DNA of 8,291 nt from Mageeibacillus sp. UBA1257 (GCA_002308775.1 DBVT01000073.1:1-8291), one strand, 5' to 3'. Shown: positions 1-7,232, counted from the first letter of the stretch. Numbers and translations: made by a program. Notes: a model not told the origin generated them from the sequence alone.

Positions 1-1848
1 ACGCCTACTCTCGAACCCACATTTGAGCCCGATCCGCTTCTCAGCGAGCCATGGAAAAGGCCTGCTTATCCGTACGGAACTGATTATCCGCTGATCATAT
101 CGGAAGCTGTTTCTTCAAATACGACAGAACCTGACGTATACAGCGACTATCCTGACTGGATCGAAGTTTATAATACTTCAGACAGCGCGATCGATCTTTC
201 TGATTTTTATCTTTCCGACAAGAAAACACAGCCGTTTATGTGCAAACTTCCTTCTGTCAAACTTGAAGCGCACGGATATTACGTATTCTTCTGCTCCGGT
301 TATGCGAAGGACGAAAGACATCTGCCTTTTAAAATAAGTTCATCAGGCGAAAAGATCTATCTTTCCGATTCCACGGGCATCATTGACACGTTGAAAATAC
401 CTTCTAATCTCGACTGCGACATGTCGATCGCAAGATACGGGACTCAGACTGTATATTCATCAAAAGCCACTCCGTGGATGAACAATCTCGCGGGAAGAAC
501 AAAGAGGATCACTCCCCCGATCTCAAGCAAAAAAACAGGAGTCTACGACAAACCTTTCTCTCTAACTTTAACTGCCGAAGGTAAAATTTATTACACGCTC
601 GACGGTACGACTCCGACTGCCGCATCCAAAATATATTCAGGTCCGATCTACATTTCAAGCGATAAGACTTTGCGAACTCTGTGCGTTAAAAACGGCGAGA
701 AAAGCGCAGTCGCGACATATACGTTCTCTTTTGCAAAGGAACACGAATTGCCCGTTCTTTCGATCGCTATCGACGGAGGCAAGCTCTACGGCGACACAGG
801 GATACTCTCCAATCCAGACAGGAATTATTCATCTGAGGCAGTGATAACTTTAACTGAAAACGGCGAGGTAAAATTCACCGAAGGCTGCCTTTTCAAGCTT
901 CACGGAAACGACAGCAGAAAAGGCGCTAAGCAGAATTTCAGGATCAAATTCCTTGCGAAATACGGCTGCAGCAGCTTGAAATACGACTTATTTGACAACA
1001 GAGATTACGCCGAATTCAACGAACTTGTTTTAAAAGGCGGCAGCGAGGATTACAGGTACGCCAATATGAGAGACGAGATCTGTACGACGCTTGTTGACGG
1101 AGTCACTACTCTTCATGTCCAGGCGCTTAAACCTGTCATTCTTTATATTGCCGGAGAATACTGGGGCATCTATTTTATTCGAGAGTGCATCTCGCCTGAA
1201 TATATGGAAAGCAGACTCGGTGCTCCCGCAGATTCATTTGAGAAGGCATATTTCAAGAATCACGAGTCAGGTTATACGGGTGATTACGAAGAGCTCAGAC
1301 AGTTCTGCAAAAATAACGACCTGTCTATAAACGCAAACTGCGACTACGTTTTGAGCAAGATAGACTACATGGAAATGATCGACTGGTACATATGCAGATC
1401 GTTTTTCGGAGACAGGGATATCGACAATACGAAATTGTACAAGTCAGATCTCGCGGACGGACTCTTCCATTGGACATTTTTCGATCTCGACTGGGGAATT
1501 TGGCACAATGTCGATTACTCTCTGCAAATGCTGACAGACATCGGCAGAGATTCCGTTTTCAACAATCTGATCAAGAACAAAAAGTTCCAGCTGATGTATG
1601 CGGATCGCGCAAAGGAGCTTTTGAATACCGTTCTCACCGAAGAGAGATTCAGCGAGCGCGTTGAATATTTCATATCGCTTGAAGCGTCTGAGATCGAACA
1701 CGACAGACAGAGATGGGGGCTCTCGATGGAGACATACTATGAGCATATCGATTTTATCAGAAACTTCGATAAAAACGGGGCAAGAAAAGCGGCTTTAGAG
1801 AGCGAAATGATAAATCTCTTCAATCTGCCAACTGATTATTTTGACTGA
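1..1848 (+). CDS. CotH-like kinase-fold surface protein with lamin-tail and chitobiase C-terminal-like domains (5' partial)
   Basis: The reading frame is open from the first base, so this is the C-terminal 615 residues of a longer protein; the Met at base 238 lies inside a domain and is not the start. Residues 1-20 form a Pro/Thr/Glu-rich linker typical of exported proteins. Residues about 31-148 resemble a lamin-tail domain (IISEAVSSN, then DWIEVYNTS and the IDLSDFYLSD turn). Residues about 172-244 match a chitobiase/hexosaminidase C-terminal-like domain (YYTLDGTTPT, then YSGPI). Residues about 251-575 are a CotH domain: HGNDSRKGAKQNFRIKF near 301-317, an NMRDE segment, YIAGEYWGIYFIRE, and the probable catalytic region DIDNTKLY followed by FFDLDWG (Asp495 and Asp497). 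Known CotH is an atypical spore-coat protein kinase; domain combinations like this are seen in secreted clostridial proteins of unknown role. Kinase activity and substrate here are inferred. No dockerin or sorting motif is seen at the C-terminus. A terminator hairpin follows 32 bases after the stop. Confidence 0.85.
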   Translation, partial: TPTLEPTFEPDPLLSEPWKRPAYPYGTDYPLIISEAVSSNTTEPDVYSDYPDWIEVYNTSDSAIDLSDFYLSDKKTQPFMCKLPSVKLEAHGYYVFFCSGYAKDERHLPFKISSSGEKIYLSDSTGIIDTLKIPSNLDCDMSIARYGTQTVYSSKATPWMNNLAGRTKRITPPISSKKTGVYDKPFSLTLTAEGKIYYTLDGTTPTAASKIYSGPIYISSDKTLRTLCVKNGEKSAVATYTFSFAKEHELPVLSIAIDGGKLYGDTGILSNPDRNYSSEAVITLTENGEVKFTEGCLFKLHGNDSRKGAKQNFRIKFLAKYGCSSLKYDLFDNRDYAEFNELVLKGGSEDYRYANMRDEICTTLVDGVTTLHVQALKPVILYIAGEYWGIYFIRECISPEYMESRLGAPADSFEKAYFKNHESGYTGDYEELRQFCKNNDLSINANCDYVLSKIDYMEMIDWYICRSFFGDRDIDNTKLYKSDLADGLFHWTFFDLDWGIWHNVDYSLQMLTDIGRDSVFNNLIKNKKFQLMYADRAKELLNTVLTEERFSERVEYFISLEASEIEHDRQRWGLSMETYYEHIDFIRNFDKNGARKAALESEMINLFNLPTDYFD

Positions 1849-1880
1849 AATAGTAATAATTTAATCAAGCATATTCCTTA

Positions 1881-1919
1881 AAACGCGCATAATTATTGAC
1901 AATGCGCGTTTGTTTGTTG
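1881..1919 (+). terminator. Intrinsic terminator after the CotH-like gene
   Basis: AAACGCGCAT (1881-1890) and ATGCGCGTTT (1902-1911) form a perfect 10-bp stem with an 11-base loop, followed by the T-rich run TGTTTGTTG. It begins 32 bases after the CotH-like stop codon. The T-tract is interrupted by G, so termination may be incomplete. The loop also contains a TTGACA promoter box. Confidence 0.7.
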
Positions 1920-1925
1920 TAATAT
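1896..1925 (+). promoter_or_regulatory. Candidate sigma-70-type promoter for the symporter gene
   Basis: A consensus -35 box TTGACA (1896-1901) is followed after 18 bases by TAATAT (1920-1925), which matches the -10 consensus at four of six positions. Transcription would start near 1932 and give a leader of about 88 bases before the symporter ATG. The -35 box lies in the loop of the upstream terminator hairpin. No better promoter is visible closer to the gene: only 26 bases separate the leader terminator from the ATG. Confidence 0.5.
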
Positions 1926-1949
1926 ACCCATTGTTTCCTCGGGATCAGA

Positions 1950-1968
1950 GATCTCTTTTTGCGAGATC
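1950..1968 (+). promoter_or_regulatory. Candidate antiterminator hairpin in the symporter leader
   Basis: GATCTC (1950-1955) can pair with GAGATC (1963-1968) around a 7-base loop. The right arm is also the left arm of the downstream terminator stem, so the two structures exclude each other. A second way to occupy the same bases is CGGGATC (1940-1946) with GATCCG (1965-1970), with one bulged G. AGAGATCTCT (1947-1956) is itself a perfect 10-base palindrome. The arrangement is as expected for an attenuator. The sequence does not match a riboswitch, T-box or RAT-type consensus that I recognise, so the signal sensed is unknown. Confidence 0.4.
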
Positions 1969-1993
1969 CGTCCTCCCGGAGGTCTCGTTTTTT
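1962..1993 (+). terminator. Leader terminator (probable attenuator) upstream of the symporter
   Basis: CGAGA (1962-1966) pairs with TCTCG (1983-1987) and TCCG (1967-1970) with CGGA (1977-1980), leaving a 2-base GG bulge and a 6-base TCCTCC loop. Six uninterrupted T residues (1988-1993) follow. This is a good intrinsic terminator placed only 26 bases before the symporter ATG, downstream of the candidate promoter. It may serve as a second terminator for the CotH-like transcript, as an attenuator of the symporter, or both. Confidence 0.65.
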
Positions 1994-2006
1994 CAATCTG
2001 TTTTTC

Positions 2007-2014
2007 AAGAGGTG
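2007..2014 (+). promoter_or_regulatory. Ribosome binding site of the symporter
   Basis: AAGAGGTG lies five bases before the ATG at 2020, which supports that start. It is outside both leader hairpins, so control of this gene by the leader would act on transcription rather than by hiding the ribosome site. Confidence 0.7.
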
Positions 2015-2019
2015 TTGAA

Positions 2020-3597
2020 ATGACATTGAATATTATCTTTCTCGTGATATTCTTCGCTGTCATGATCACAGTGGGTGTGGTCTGCAGAAAACGCGCGCAG
2101 GATGTTAACGGTTTCGTTCTCGGAGGAAGATCCGTAGGTCCGTGGCTCTCTGCTTTCGCATTCGGAACGTCATATTTTTCGGCAGTTATTTTCGTGGGTT
2201 ACGCAGGACAGTTCGGTTGGAACTTCGGCGTTGCATCCACATGGATAGGACTGGGAAACGCCTTTATCGGCTCTCTGCTTCCCTGGGCAATTCTGGGAAG
2301 AAGAACGAGGATCATGACGCAGCATCTCGGATCTCGCACGATGCCCGATTATTTCAGTTTGAGATATAAATCACCTGCTTTAAAGATCGCCGCGAGCATC
2401 ATAGTATTCATCTTTCTGATCCCTTATACAGCTTCCCTGTTTAACGGTCTTTCAAGGCTCTTCAATATGGCTTTCCCGAAGATCGATTACATCTGGTGCG
2501 TTATCGCGATGGCTGTCCTCACAGGATTTTATGTTATTTTCGGAGGATATATGGCTACCGCAGTCAATGATTTTATTCAGGGCTTAGTAATGCTGGTAGG
2601 AATCGTCGCGGTAATATTCGCAGTGCTCAATCAAAACGGCGGACTCACAGGTTCGATGGCTGCTCTCGCCGAAAAATCAGGCTGGGAATTCTCATCGTTC
2701 TTCGGTCCCGATCCGCTGTTCCTTCTCTTCGTTGTCATGCTGACATCTCTCGGAACATGGGGACTTCCCCAGATGGTCGGTAAATTTTACGCGATCAGAA
2801 GCGAGGGAGATATAAGAAAAGGAACGATAATCTCAACTCTCTTCGCGATCATAATCGCGGGCGGATGTTATTTCATCGGCGGTTTCGGAAGACTTTTTAC
2901 GACTCAGGATTACGTTACCGCAAACGGTTTTGACTCGATCATTCCGAGCATGCTCTCAAATCTTTCACCTATAATAATAGCGATCGTTCTCGTGCTCGTT
3001 CTTTCCGCTTCGATGTCTACTCTTTCTTCTCTTGTGCTCACATCGGGCTCTACGATAACTCTGGACCTCGTCGTTCCCGCTGTAAAAAAAGGAATCGATG
3101 AAAAGAAAAAGCTTATAATCATGCGCTGCTTCATCGCTTTCTTTATAGTTGTGTCTGCAGTTATCGCAATCATTCAGGCGAAATCTAAAATAGTTTTCAT
3201 CGCTCAGCTGATGGGCGTTTCATGGGGCGCTCTCTCCGGTGCATTCCTCGCTCCGTTCTTCTACGGACTGTATATGAAGAAGGTCTCCAGATCAGCATGC
3301 GTCGTGTCATTCGTCACAGGAGTTTCTATGAGCGTTCTTCAGCTCGTAAAATCTCTCGCAGGCTTTTCTTTCGGCGTCTCGTTCCTCGACAATGTAATGT
3401 TTAAAACGAGTATCCACTCCGGCGTATTTGCGATGCTTATCGGCCTCGTGCTCGTACCTATAGTGAGCCTCATCGACAAAAAGACACGTCCGAAAGGTGT
3501 TGACGAAATATTCAGCTGCTACGACAAGACTGTCTCTGTTCCCGTATCAGGTTCTCTTCCCGAGGAAGATCCGGCTGGAGAAAAAGAAGACAAATGA
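2020..3597 (+). CDS. Sodium:solute symporter family (SSS) membrane transporter
   Basis: This 525-residue protein is a typical-length member of the SSS family (PutP/SGLT relatives), which import a solute by coupling to Na+ across the cytoplasmic membrane. About 13 hydrophobic segments are visible, the first at residues 3-20 and the last at 463-485, followed by a charged cytoplasmic tail. Family features include GGRSVGPWLSAFAFGTSYFS in the first core helix region (35-54), the signature GGYMATAVNDFIQG (175-188), and SASMSTLSS (329-337). By position, Ser333 and Thr334 correspond to the PutP Ser340/Thr341 pair that binds Na+. The substrate cannot be told from the sequence; proline, pantothenate, sugars, sialic acid and others are all used in this family. 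The ATG at 2020 has a good ribosome binding site. The gene lies behind an attenuator-like leader and is followed by a strong terminator, so it may be transcribed alone. Confidence 0.92.
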   Translation: MTLNIIFLVIFFAVMITVGVVCRKRAQDVNGFVLGGRSVGPWLSAFAFGTSYFSAVIFVGYAGQFGWNFGVASTWIGLGNAFIGSLLPWAILGRRTRIMTQHLGSRTMPDYFSLRYKSPALKIAASIIVFIFLIPYTASLFNGLSRLFNMAFPKIDYIWCVIAMAVLTGFYVIFGGYMATAVNDFIQGLVMLVGIVAVIFAVLNQNGGLTGSMAALAEKSGWEFSSFFGPDPLFLLFVVMLTSLGTWGLPQMVGKFYAIRSEGDIRKGTIISTLFAIIIAGGCYFIGGFGRLFTTQDYVTANGFDSIIPSMLSNLSPIIIAIVLVLVLSASMSTLSSLVLTSGSTITLDLVVPAVKKGIDEKKKLIIMRCFIAFFIVVSAVIAIIQAKSKIVFIAQLMGVSWGALSGAFLAPFFYGLYMKKVSRSACVVSFVTGVSMSVLQLVKSLAGFSFGVSFLDNVMFKTSIHSGVFAMLIGLVLVPIVSLIDKKTRPKGVDEIFSCYDKTVSVPVSGSLPEEDPAGEKEDK

Positions 3598-3615
3598 TCA
3601 ATATTCAGGAATAAT

Positions 3616-3655
3616 AAAACACCCTGCGGACACTGATCCTTCGCGGGGTGTTTTT
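3616..3655. terminator. Strong intrinsic terminator between convergent genes, probably bidirectional
   Basis: AAAACACCCTGCG (3616-3628) pairs with CGCGGGGTGTTTT (3642-3654) over 13 bp with a single T-G wobble and a 13-base loop. The T-run 3651-3655 follows on the plus strand, 19 bases after the symporter stop. Read on the minus strand the same hairpin ends in TTTTATTATT, so it can also stop transcripts from the PHP gene, whose stop lies 75 bases away. I see nothing else in 3656-3729. Confidence 0.85.
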
Positions 3656-3729
3656 AACTGTTGTATCTTATTTCCAAGCTGTGAGAGAAACACAAAAACG
3701 GTTAGTCAAGATCAGTAAATTAAAAGGTC

Positions 3730-4518
3730 TTATTCTGCGATAAATTTCCTGTTTTCGAAGTGTCCGATGTATTTTATCCCGCAGGATCTCGCAAACTGGG
3801 AAAACTTCTTGAATGATCTGCCGATCTTAGCCTCTGTGTGCCCGTCTGAGGCCATTGTGGCTATCTCACCGCCTAATTTTACGTATCTTTCCAAGACGGC
3901 CTTATCGGGGCTCACACGGCCGTACGTTGACGTGTTGATCTCAAGGGACATTCCGTTTTCAATAATGAATTTTAGAATGCAGTCTATTTTGTCGGGCATA
4001 TCGGAATATCTGAAGATCTTATCCTCGTAAGGAGCATATCTGACGAGATAATCATAATGAGCGAATACGTCGAAATTTTTATAATATTCAAGATTATCTA
4101 TTACCGTATCCAAATACCGGCCGTACGTCTGCATCTTGCTTCCCTTTTCAAAGAAGACACCGTCGTACGGATCCATACCGTCTACGATATGTGTCGAGCC
4201 TATGATCACGTCGAAATTTTTGTCTTTGACCGCGGAGAGCTCCCTGTCCATCACATGAGGCCGTATCCCAACTTCAACGCCTTTGAATATCTTGATCCCG
4301 AGTTTCTTTTCGTATTTTTCTTTCAGTTCGTCTATCGTCTCGATATATTTGTCAAAGTCAAAGCAGACTGTGTCTCCGTAGCCCGGATAATCCAGATCGA
4401 AGTGGTCAGTGAATGTAATACTGAAAAGACCGAGGTCCGCGGCCTTTTTGACCGCAGACTCCGGATCCATTTCACTGTCAAACGAAAAACATGTGTGAAC
4501 ATGCGTGTCTGAATACAT
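3730..4518 (-). CDS. PHP-domain phosphatase, histidinol-phosphatase (HisJ/HisK)-like
   Basis: This 262-residue protein has the PHP-fold metal-binding motifs in order: THVH (His6, His8), TDH (Asp38, His39), VEVG (Glu82), STH (His110), AHYD (His154) and SDGH (Asp225, His227). This is the set used to hold a trinuclear metal centre in histidinol-phosphate phosphatases, which make histidinol in histidine synthesis; the length also fits that family. Other PHP proteins hydrolyse other phosphoesters, and no histidine gene is nearby, so the exact substrate is uncertain. The frame stays open to 4854, but the Met at 4518 is chosen because the metal motif begins right after it, the extension would lie wholly over the ATPase gene in another frame, and AGAGGG sits five bases upstream. 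Only two bases separate this start from the ATPase stop, which points to one operon and translational coupling. Confidence 0.82.
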   Translation of the reverse strand: MYSDTHVHTCFSFDSEMDPESAVKKAADLGLFSITFTDHFDLDYPGYGDTVCFDFDKYIETIDELKEKYEKKLGIKIFKGVEVGIRPHVMDRELSAVKDKNFDVIIGSTHIVDGMDPYDGVFFEKGSKMQTYGRYLDTVIDNLEYYKNFDVFAHYDYLVRYAPYEDKIFRYSDMPDKIDCILKFIIENGMSLEINTSTYGRVSPDKAVLERYVKLGGEIATMASDGHTEAKIGRSFKKFSQFARSCGIKYIGHFENRKFIAE

Positions 4519-4520
4519 TT

Positions 4521-7175
4521 TTACCCTCTTTTGCGTCTCTGGAAGAATTTTACAAGTTCCACTACCGGAATTACGAGCAGAGCAAGCAGAATCGCTATCA
4601 TATACTCTTTGAATTCGATAGGCGCAAATCCGAATATCTGTCCGATAGGTCTGATCATTACGACGAGTGTCGTGAGCAGGAAGCTTGCGGCTGTCGCGAG
4701 AAGCAGGAGCCAGTTTTGAGTCTTCATTGTAAAAATACTTCCCCTCTGGCTTCTCATATTCAATGCGTGGAATATTTCCGCAAGACTCATCGTTATAAAC
4801 GCCATCGTCATTCCGTGAGGGCTGAGCTCTTCCGGAATGTTTGCGAAGTGCCACGATCCCGATTCGAGGAATACGCCGACAAAATACGATATCAATGTCA
4901 ATATCGTTACAAGTATGCCCTGATAGATGATATCGAATCCCATCCCGTTCGCGAAGATCCCTTCGTCAGACTTTCTGGGCTGTCTGTTCATGATGTTCCT
5001 TTCGGCCTTCTCTGTACCGAGGCTGAGAGCCGGGAACGTATCTGTTATGAGGTTGATCCAGAGCAGATGAACGGGCTTCAGGATCGTAAAACCGAGCATC
5101 GAAGCAGTGAATACGCTCAGTACTTCGCTCAGGTTCGAACCGAGCAGGAACTGTATCGCTTTTCTGATATTGTCATATATTCTTCTTCCTTCTTCGACAG
5201 CGCCGACTATCGACGCGAAGTTGTCATCGGCAAGGACCATATCTGCGACATTCTTCGTAACGTCTGTTCCGGTGATACCCATGCCTACTCCGATGTCTGC
5301 CCGCTTGATACTCGGAGCGTCGTTTACGCCGTCGCCGGTCATTGCAGTGATATAGCCCTTCTTCTCCCAGGCTTCAACTATTCTTACCTTGTGTTCAGGC
5401 TGAACTCTGGCATAAACCGAAAAGTTCTCAACTTCTCTCTCAAAGTCTTCATCAGATATTTTATTGAGTTCAAGTCCCGTTATAGCCTGAGAAGGATCTG
5501 TGATTATTCCGAGTTCCATAGCGATCGCAACGGCTGTATCCTTGTGGTCGCCTGTGATCATTATCGGTCTTATTCCGGCTTCTCTGCACTCTTCTATGGC
5601 AGCTTTTACTTCCGGTCTGATAGGATCGATCATGCCTGTGAGACCGATGAACGTCAGGTCGTTTTCAAGTTTCTCGGGCTCATAGGATATCGGAGCTTCT
5701 CTGTACTGTTTGTAAGATGCGCAGAGAACTCTGAGAGCCTTGTCCGCCATGTTCTTGTTGGCTTTAAGGATCTTATCTCTGGCATCGTCATCGAGCGCAA
5801 CGACTCTTCCGTCCCTTATGTATTTTGTACATTTTCTGAGAACTTCGTCGGGAGCGCCTTTCGTATACTGTATGATCCCGTATTCGGTATTATGTACGGT
5901 ACTCATCATCTTACGCATGCTGTCGAACGGAGCCTCACCTATCCTCGGCTGAGATCTCTTGAGATCGTTTTTATTGAATCCTTCTTTATTGGCGAAATTG
6001 ACGAGAGCGCATTCCGTAGGCTCTCCTTCCGCTTCTCCCTCTTCGCCCAGTTCCGCGTCGCTGCAGAGAGCCATACCCATTGCGAGAAGATCCTTGTCAT
6101 CCGTAAAGATCTCCGTGACTGTCATCTTGTTCTGCGTGAGCGTGCCTGTTTTATCGCTGCAGATGATCTGAGCGCATCCGAGTGTTTCGACAGCTGTGAG
6201 TTTTCTGATTATGGCATGTCTCTTGGACATATTCGTTACGCCTATCGAGAGCACTATCGTTACGACTGTCGCAAGTCCTTCGGGGATCGCGGCGACTGCC
6301 AGTGAAACGGCTATCATGAACGTGTCGAGGATCGTTTTACCTGTGATCCCTATGGTAAAACCGTCTCTTATAAGCGTTACGCCGAATATAACGACGCATA
6401 TTCCGAGGACGAGCCATGTGAGTATCTTACTGAGTCCCGCGAGTTTTTTCTGGAGCGGAGTCTGGCCTTCGATCGTCTTTGAAAGGGCGTCAGCTATCTT
6501 GCCCATCTCTGTGTCCATACCCGTCGCTGTGATAACACATTTTCCTCTGCCGTATACGACCGTGCTGCCCATATAGCACATATTTTTTCGATCGCCAAGA
6601 GGTATCTCTCCGTGTTCTGAGATCGTCAATGTCTCTTCTGTTTTATTTACCGGAACGCTCTCGCCTGTAAGAGCAGCTTCTTCTATCTTAAGACTTGCCG
6701 CTTCGATTATTCTCGCATCGGCAGGGACCGCGTCTCCTGCTTCAAGTAAAACGATATCTCCGACAACGAGTTCTTCGCTTTTTAAAATGTGCAGCGTTCC
6801 GTCTCTCATGACCTTGCTCGTCGCCGCGGACATTTCCTGCAGAGCTTCTATCGCTTTTTCAGCCTTGCTCTCCTGGAAAACACCGAGAACAGCGTTTATC
6901 AGAACGACAACCAGGATTATTATTACATCCGTAGGAAATTCTTTGTTGTATATCGACGTGATACCTGATACAAGAGCAGCCGCCAGAAGAACAAGTATCA
7001 TCGGATCTGTCAATTCCTTCAAAAATCTGATAATAAGTGGCGTCTTTTTTGCTTCCTTCAGTTTGTTTTTACCGTTTTTTTCGAGCCTGGCTTCAGCTTC
7101 CTCTTTTGTGAGGCCTGTGTCAGACGATCGAACTTCCTTCAAGACGTCCTCTTTTGTCTCAATGTAATGCTTCAT
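4521..7175 (-). CDS. Calcium-transporting P-type ATPase (P2A/P2B, SERCA-like)
   Basis: This 884-residue cytoplasmic-membrane pump couples ATP hydrolysis to cation export, most likely Ca2+. In order it has the N-terminal cation-ATPase region, the actuator motif TGES (170-173), PEGL in helix M4 (Glu299), the phosphorylation motif DKTGTLT (Asp341), KGAP in the nucleotide-binding domain (Lys439), TGDH (541-544) and the hinge TGDGVNDAP (613-621), followed by the C-terminal helices. SNLSE in M5 (Asn681, Glu684), NLITD in M6 (Asn708, Thr711, Asp712) and AEIFHALN in M8 (Glu800) line up with the Ca2+ ligands of SERCA. This makes a Na+/K+, H+ or heavy-metal pump less likely. No extended C-terminal regulatory domain is present. 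The Met at 7175 is chosen over one 16 codons upstream because GGAGGAG lies five bases before it. A candidate promoter lies just upstream, and the PHP gene follows in the same operon. Confidence 0.93.
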   Translation of the reverse strand: MKHYIETKEDVLKEVRSSDTGLTKEEAEARLEKNGKNKLKEAKKTPLIIRFLKELTDPMILVLLAAALVSGITSIYNKEFPTDVIIILVVVLINAVLGVFQESKAEKAIEALQEMSAATSKVMRDGTLHILKSEELVVGDIVLLEAGDAVPADARIIEAASLKIEEAALTGESVPVNKTEETLTISEHGEIPLGDRKNMCYMGSTVVYGRGKCVITATGMDTEMGKIADALSKTIEGQTPLQKKLAGLSKILTWLVLGICVVIFGVTLIRDGFTIGITGKTILDTFMIAVSLAVAAIPEGLATVVTIVLSIGVTNMSKRHAIIRKLTAVETLGCAQIICSDKTGTLTQNKMTVTEIFTDDKDLLAMGMALCSDAELGEEGEAEGEPTECALVNFANKEGFNKNDLKRSQPRIGEAPFDSMRKMMSTVHNTEYGIIQYTKGAPDEVLRKCTKYIRDGRVVALDDDARDKILKANKNMADKALRVLCASYKQYREAPISYEPEKLENDLTFIGLTGMIDPIRPEVKAAIEECREAGIRPIMITGDHKDTAVAIAMELGIITDPSQAITGLELNKISDEDFEREVENFSVYARVQPEHKVRIVEAWEKKGYITAMTGDGVNDAPSIKRADIGVGMGITGTDVTKNVADMVLADDNFASIVGAVEEGRRIYDNIRKAIQFLLGSNLSEVLSVFTASMLGFTILKPVHLLWINLITDTFPALSLGTEKAERNIMNRQPRKSDEGIFANGMGFDIIYQGILVTILTLISYFVGVFLESGSWHFANIPEELSPHGMTMAFITMSLAEIFHALNMRSQRGSIFTMKTQNWLLLLATAASFLLTTLVVMIRPIGQIFGFAPIEFKEYMIAILLALLVIPVVELVKFFQRRKRG
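4524..4529 (-). promoter_or_regulatory. Ribosome binding site of the PHP gene, inside the ATPase 3' end
   Basis: On the minus strand AGAGGG is followed by TAAAA and the ATG of the PHP gene. The six bases are also the last two sense codons (Arg-Gly) of the ATPase, and its stop TAA falls in the spacer. This decides the PHP start and suggests ribosomes ending the ATPase restart on the PHP gene. Confidence 0.7.
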
Positions 7176-7180
7176 TGTGT

Positions 7181-7187
7181 CTCCTCC
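7181..7187 (-). promoter_or_regulatory. Ribosome binding site of the P-type ATPase
   Basis: GGAGGAG on the minus strand, five bases (ACACA) before the ATG at 7175. It is near-consensus and fixes the start; the upstream Met at 7223 in the same frame has no comparable site. Confidence 0.85.
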
Positions 7188-7198
7188 AGTAAAATGTC

Positions 7199-7219
7199 TT
7201 AGGCGCAGTTTTCTCCTAA
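7199..7219 (-). repeat. Small inverted repeat in the ATPase leader
   Basis: TTAGG and CCTAA form a 5-bp stem that gains two pairs (AG/CT) around a four-base loop if a 3-base bulge is allowed. No T-tract follows on the minus strand, so it is not a convincing terminator for rarA. It lies in the predicted 5' leader of the ATPase message, before the ribosome binding site; a regulatory role is possible but unsupported. Confidence 0.25.
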
Positions 7220-7232
7220 ACAATATGTCTTT

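Noticed and set aside
238..240. ATG as the start of the CotH-like gene.
   Set aside because: The same frame is open to base 1 and encodes the first half of a lamin-tail domain before this Met.
1932..2019. Leader peptide or known riboswitch in the symporter leader.
   Set aside because: No start codon with a ribosome binding site is visible within the leader, and no T-box, RAT or riboswitch consensus is recognised.
3698..3730. Possible second hairpin (AAGATC with GGTCTT) downstream of the PHP gene.
   Set aside because: The pairing is only six bp with a wobble on the plus strand, fails on the minus strand, and lacks a T-tract. The hairpin at 3616-3655 is a much better terminator.
4519..4854. 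N-terminal extension of the PHP frame by 112 codons.
   Set aside because: It overlaps the ATPase on the same strand in another frame, its residues look random, and the PHP metal motif plus a ribosome binding site place the start at 4518.
4491..6305. A 604-codon open frame on the plus strand, antisense to the ATPase.
   Set aside because: It lies almost wholly opposite a clear P-type ATPase, and its translation is rich in Cys, His, Arg and Tyr with no recognisable domain or hydrophobic pattern. It is best explained as a by-product of the ATPase codon bias.
7176..7223. Longer ATPase start, 16 codons upstream.
   Set aside because: The near-consensus GGAGGAG would lie inside that extension, and the added residues are basic and unlike the family N-terminus.
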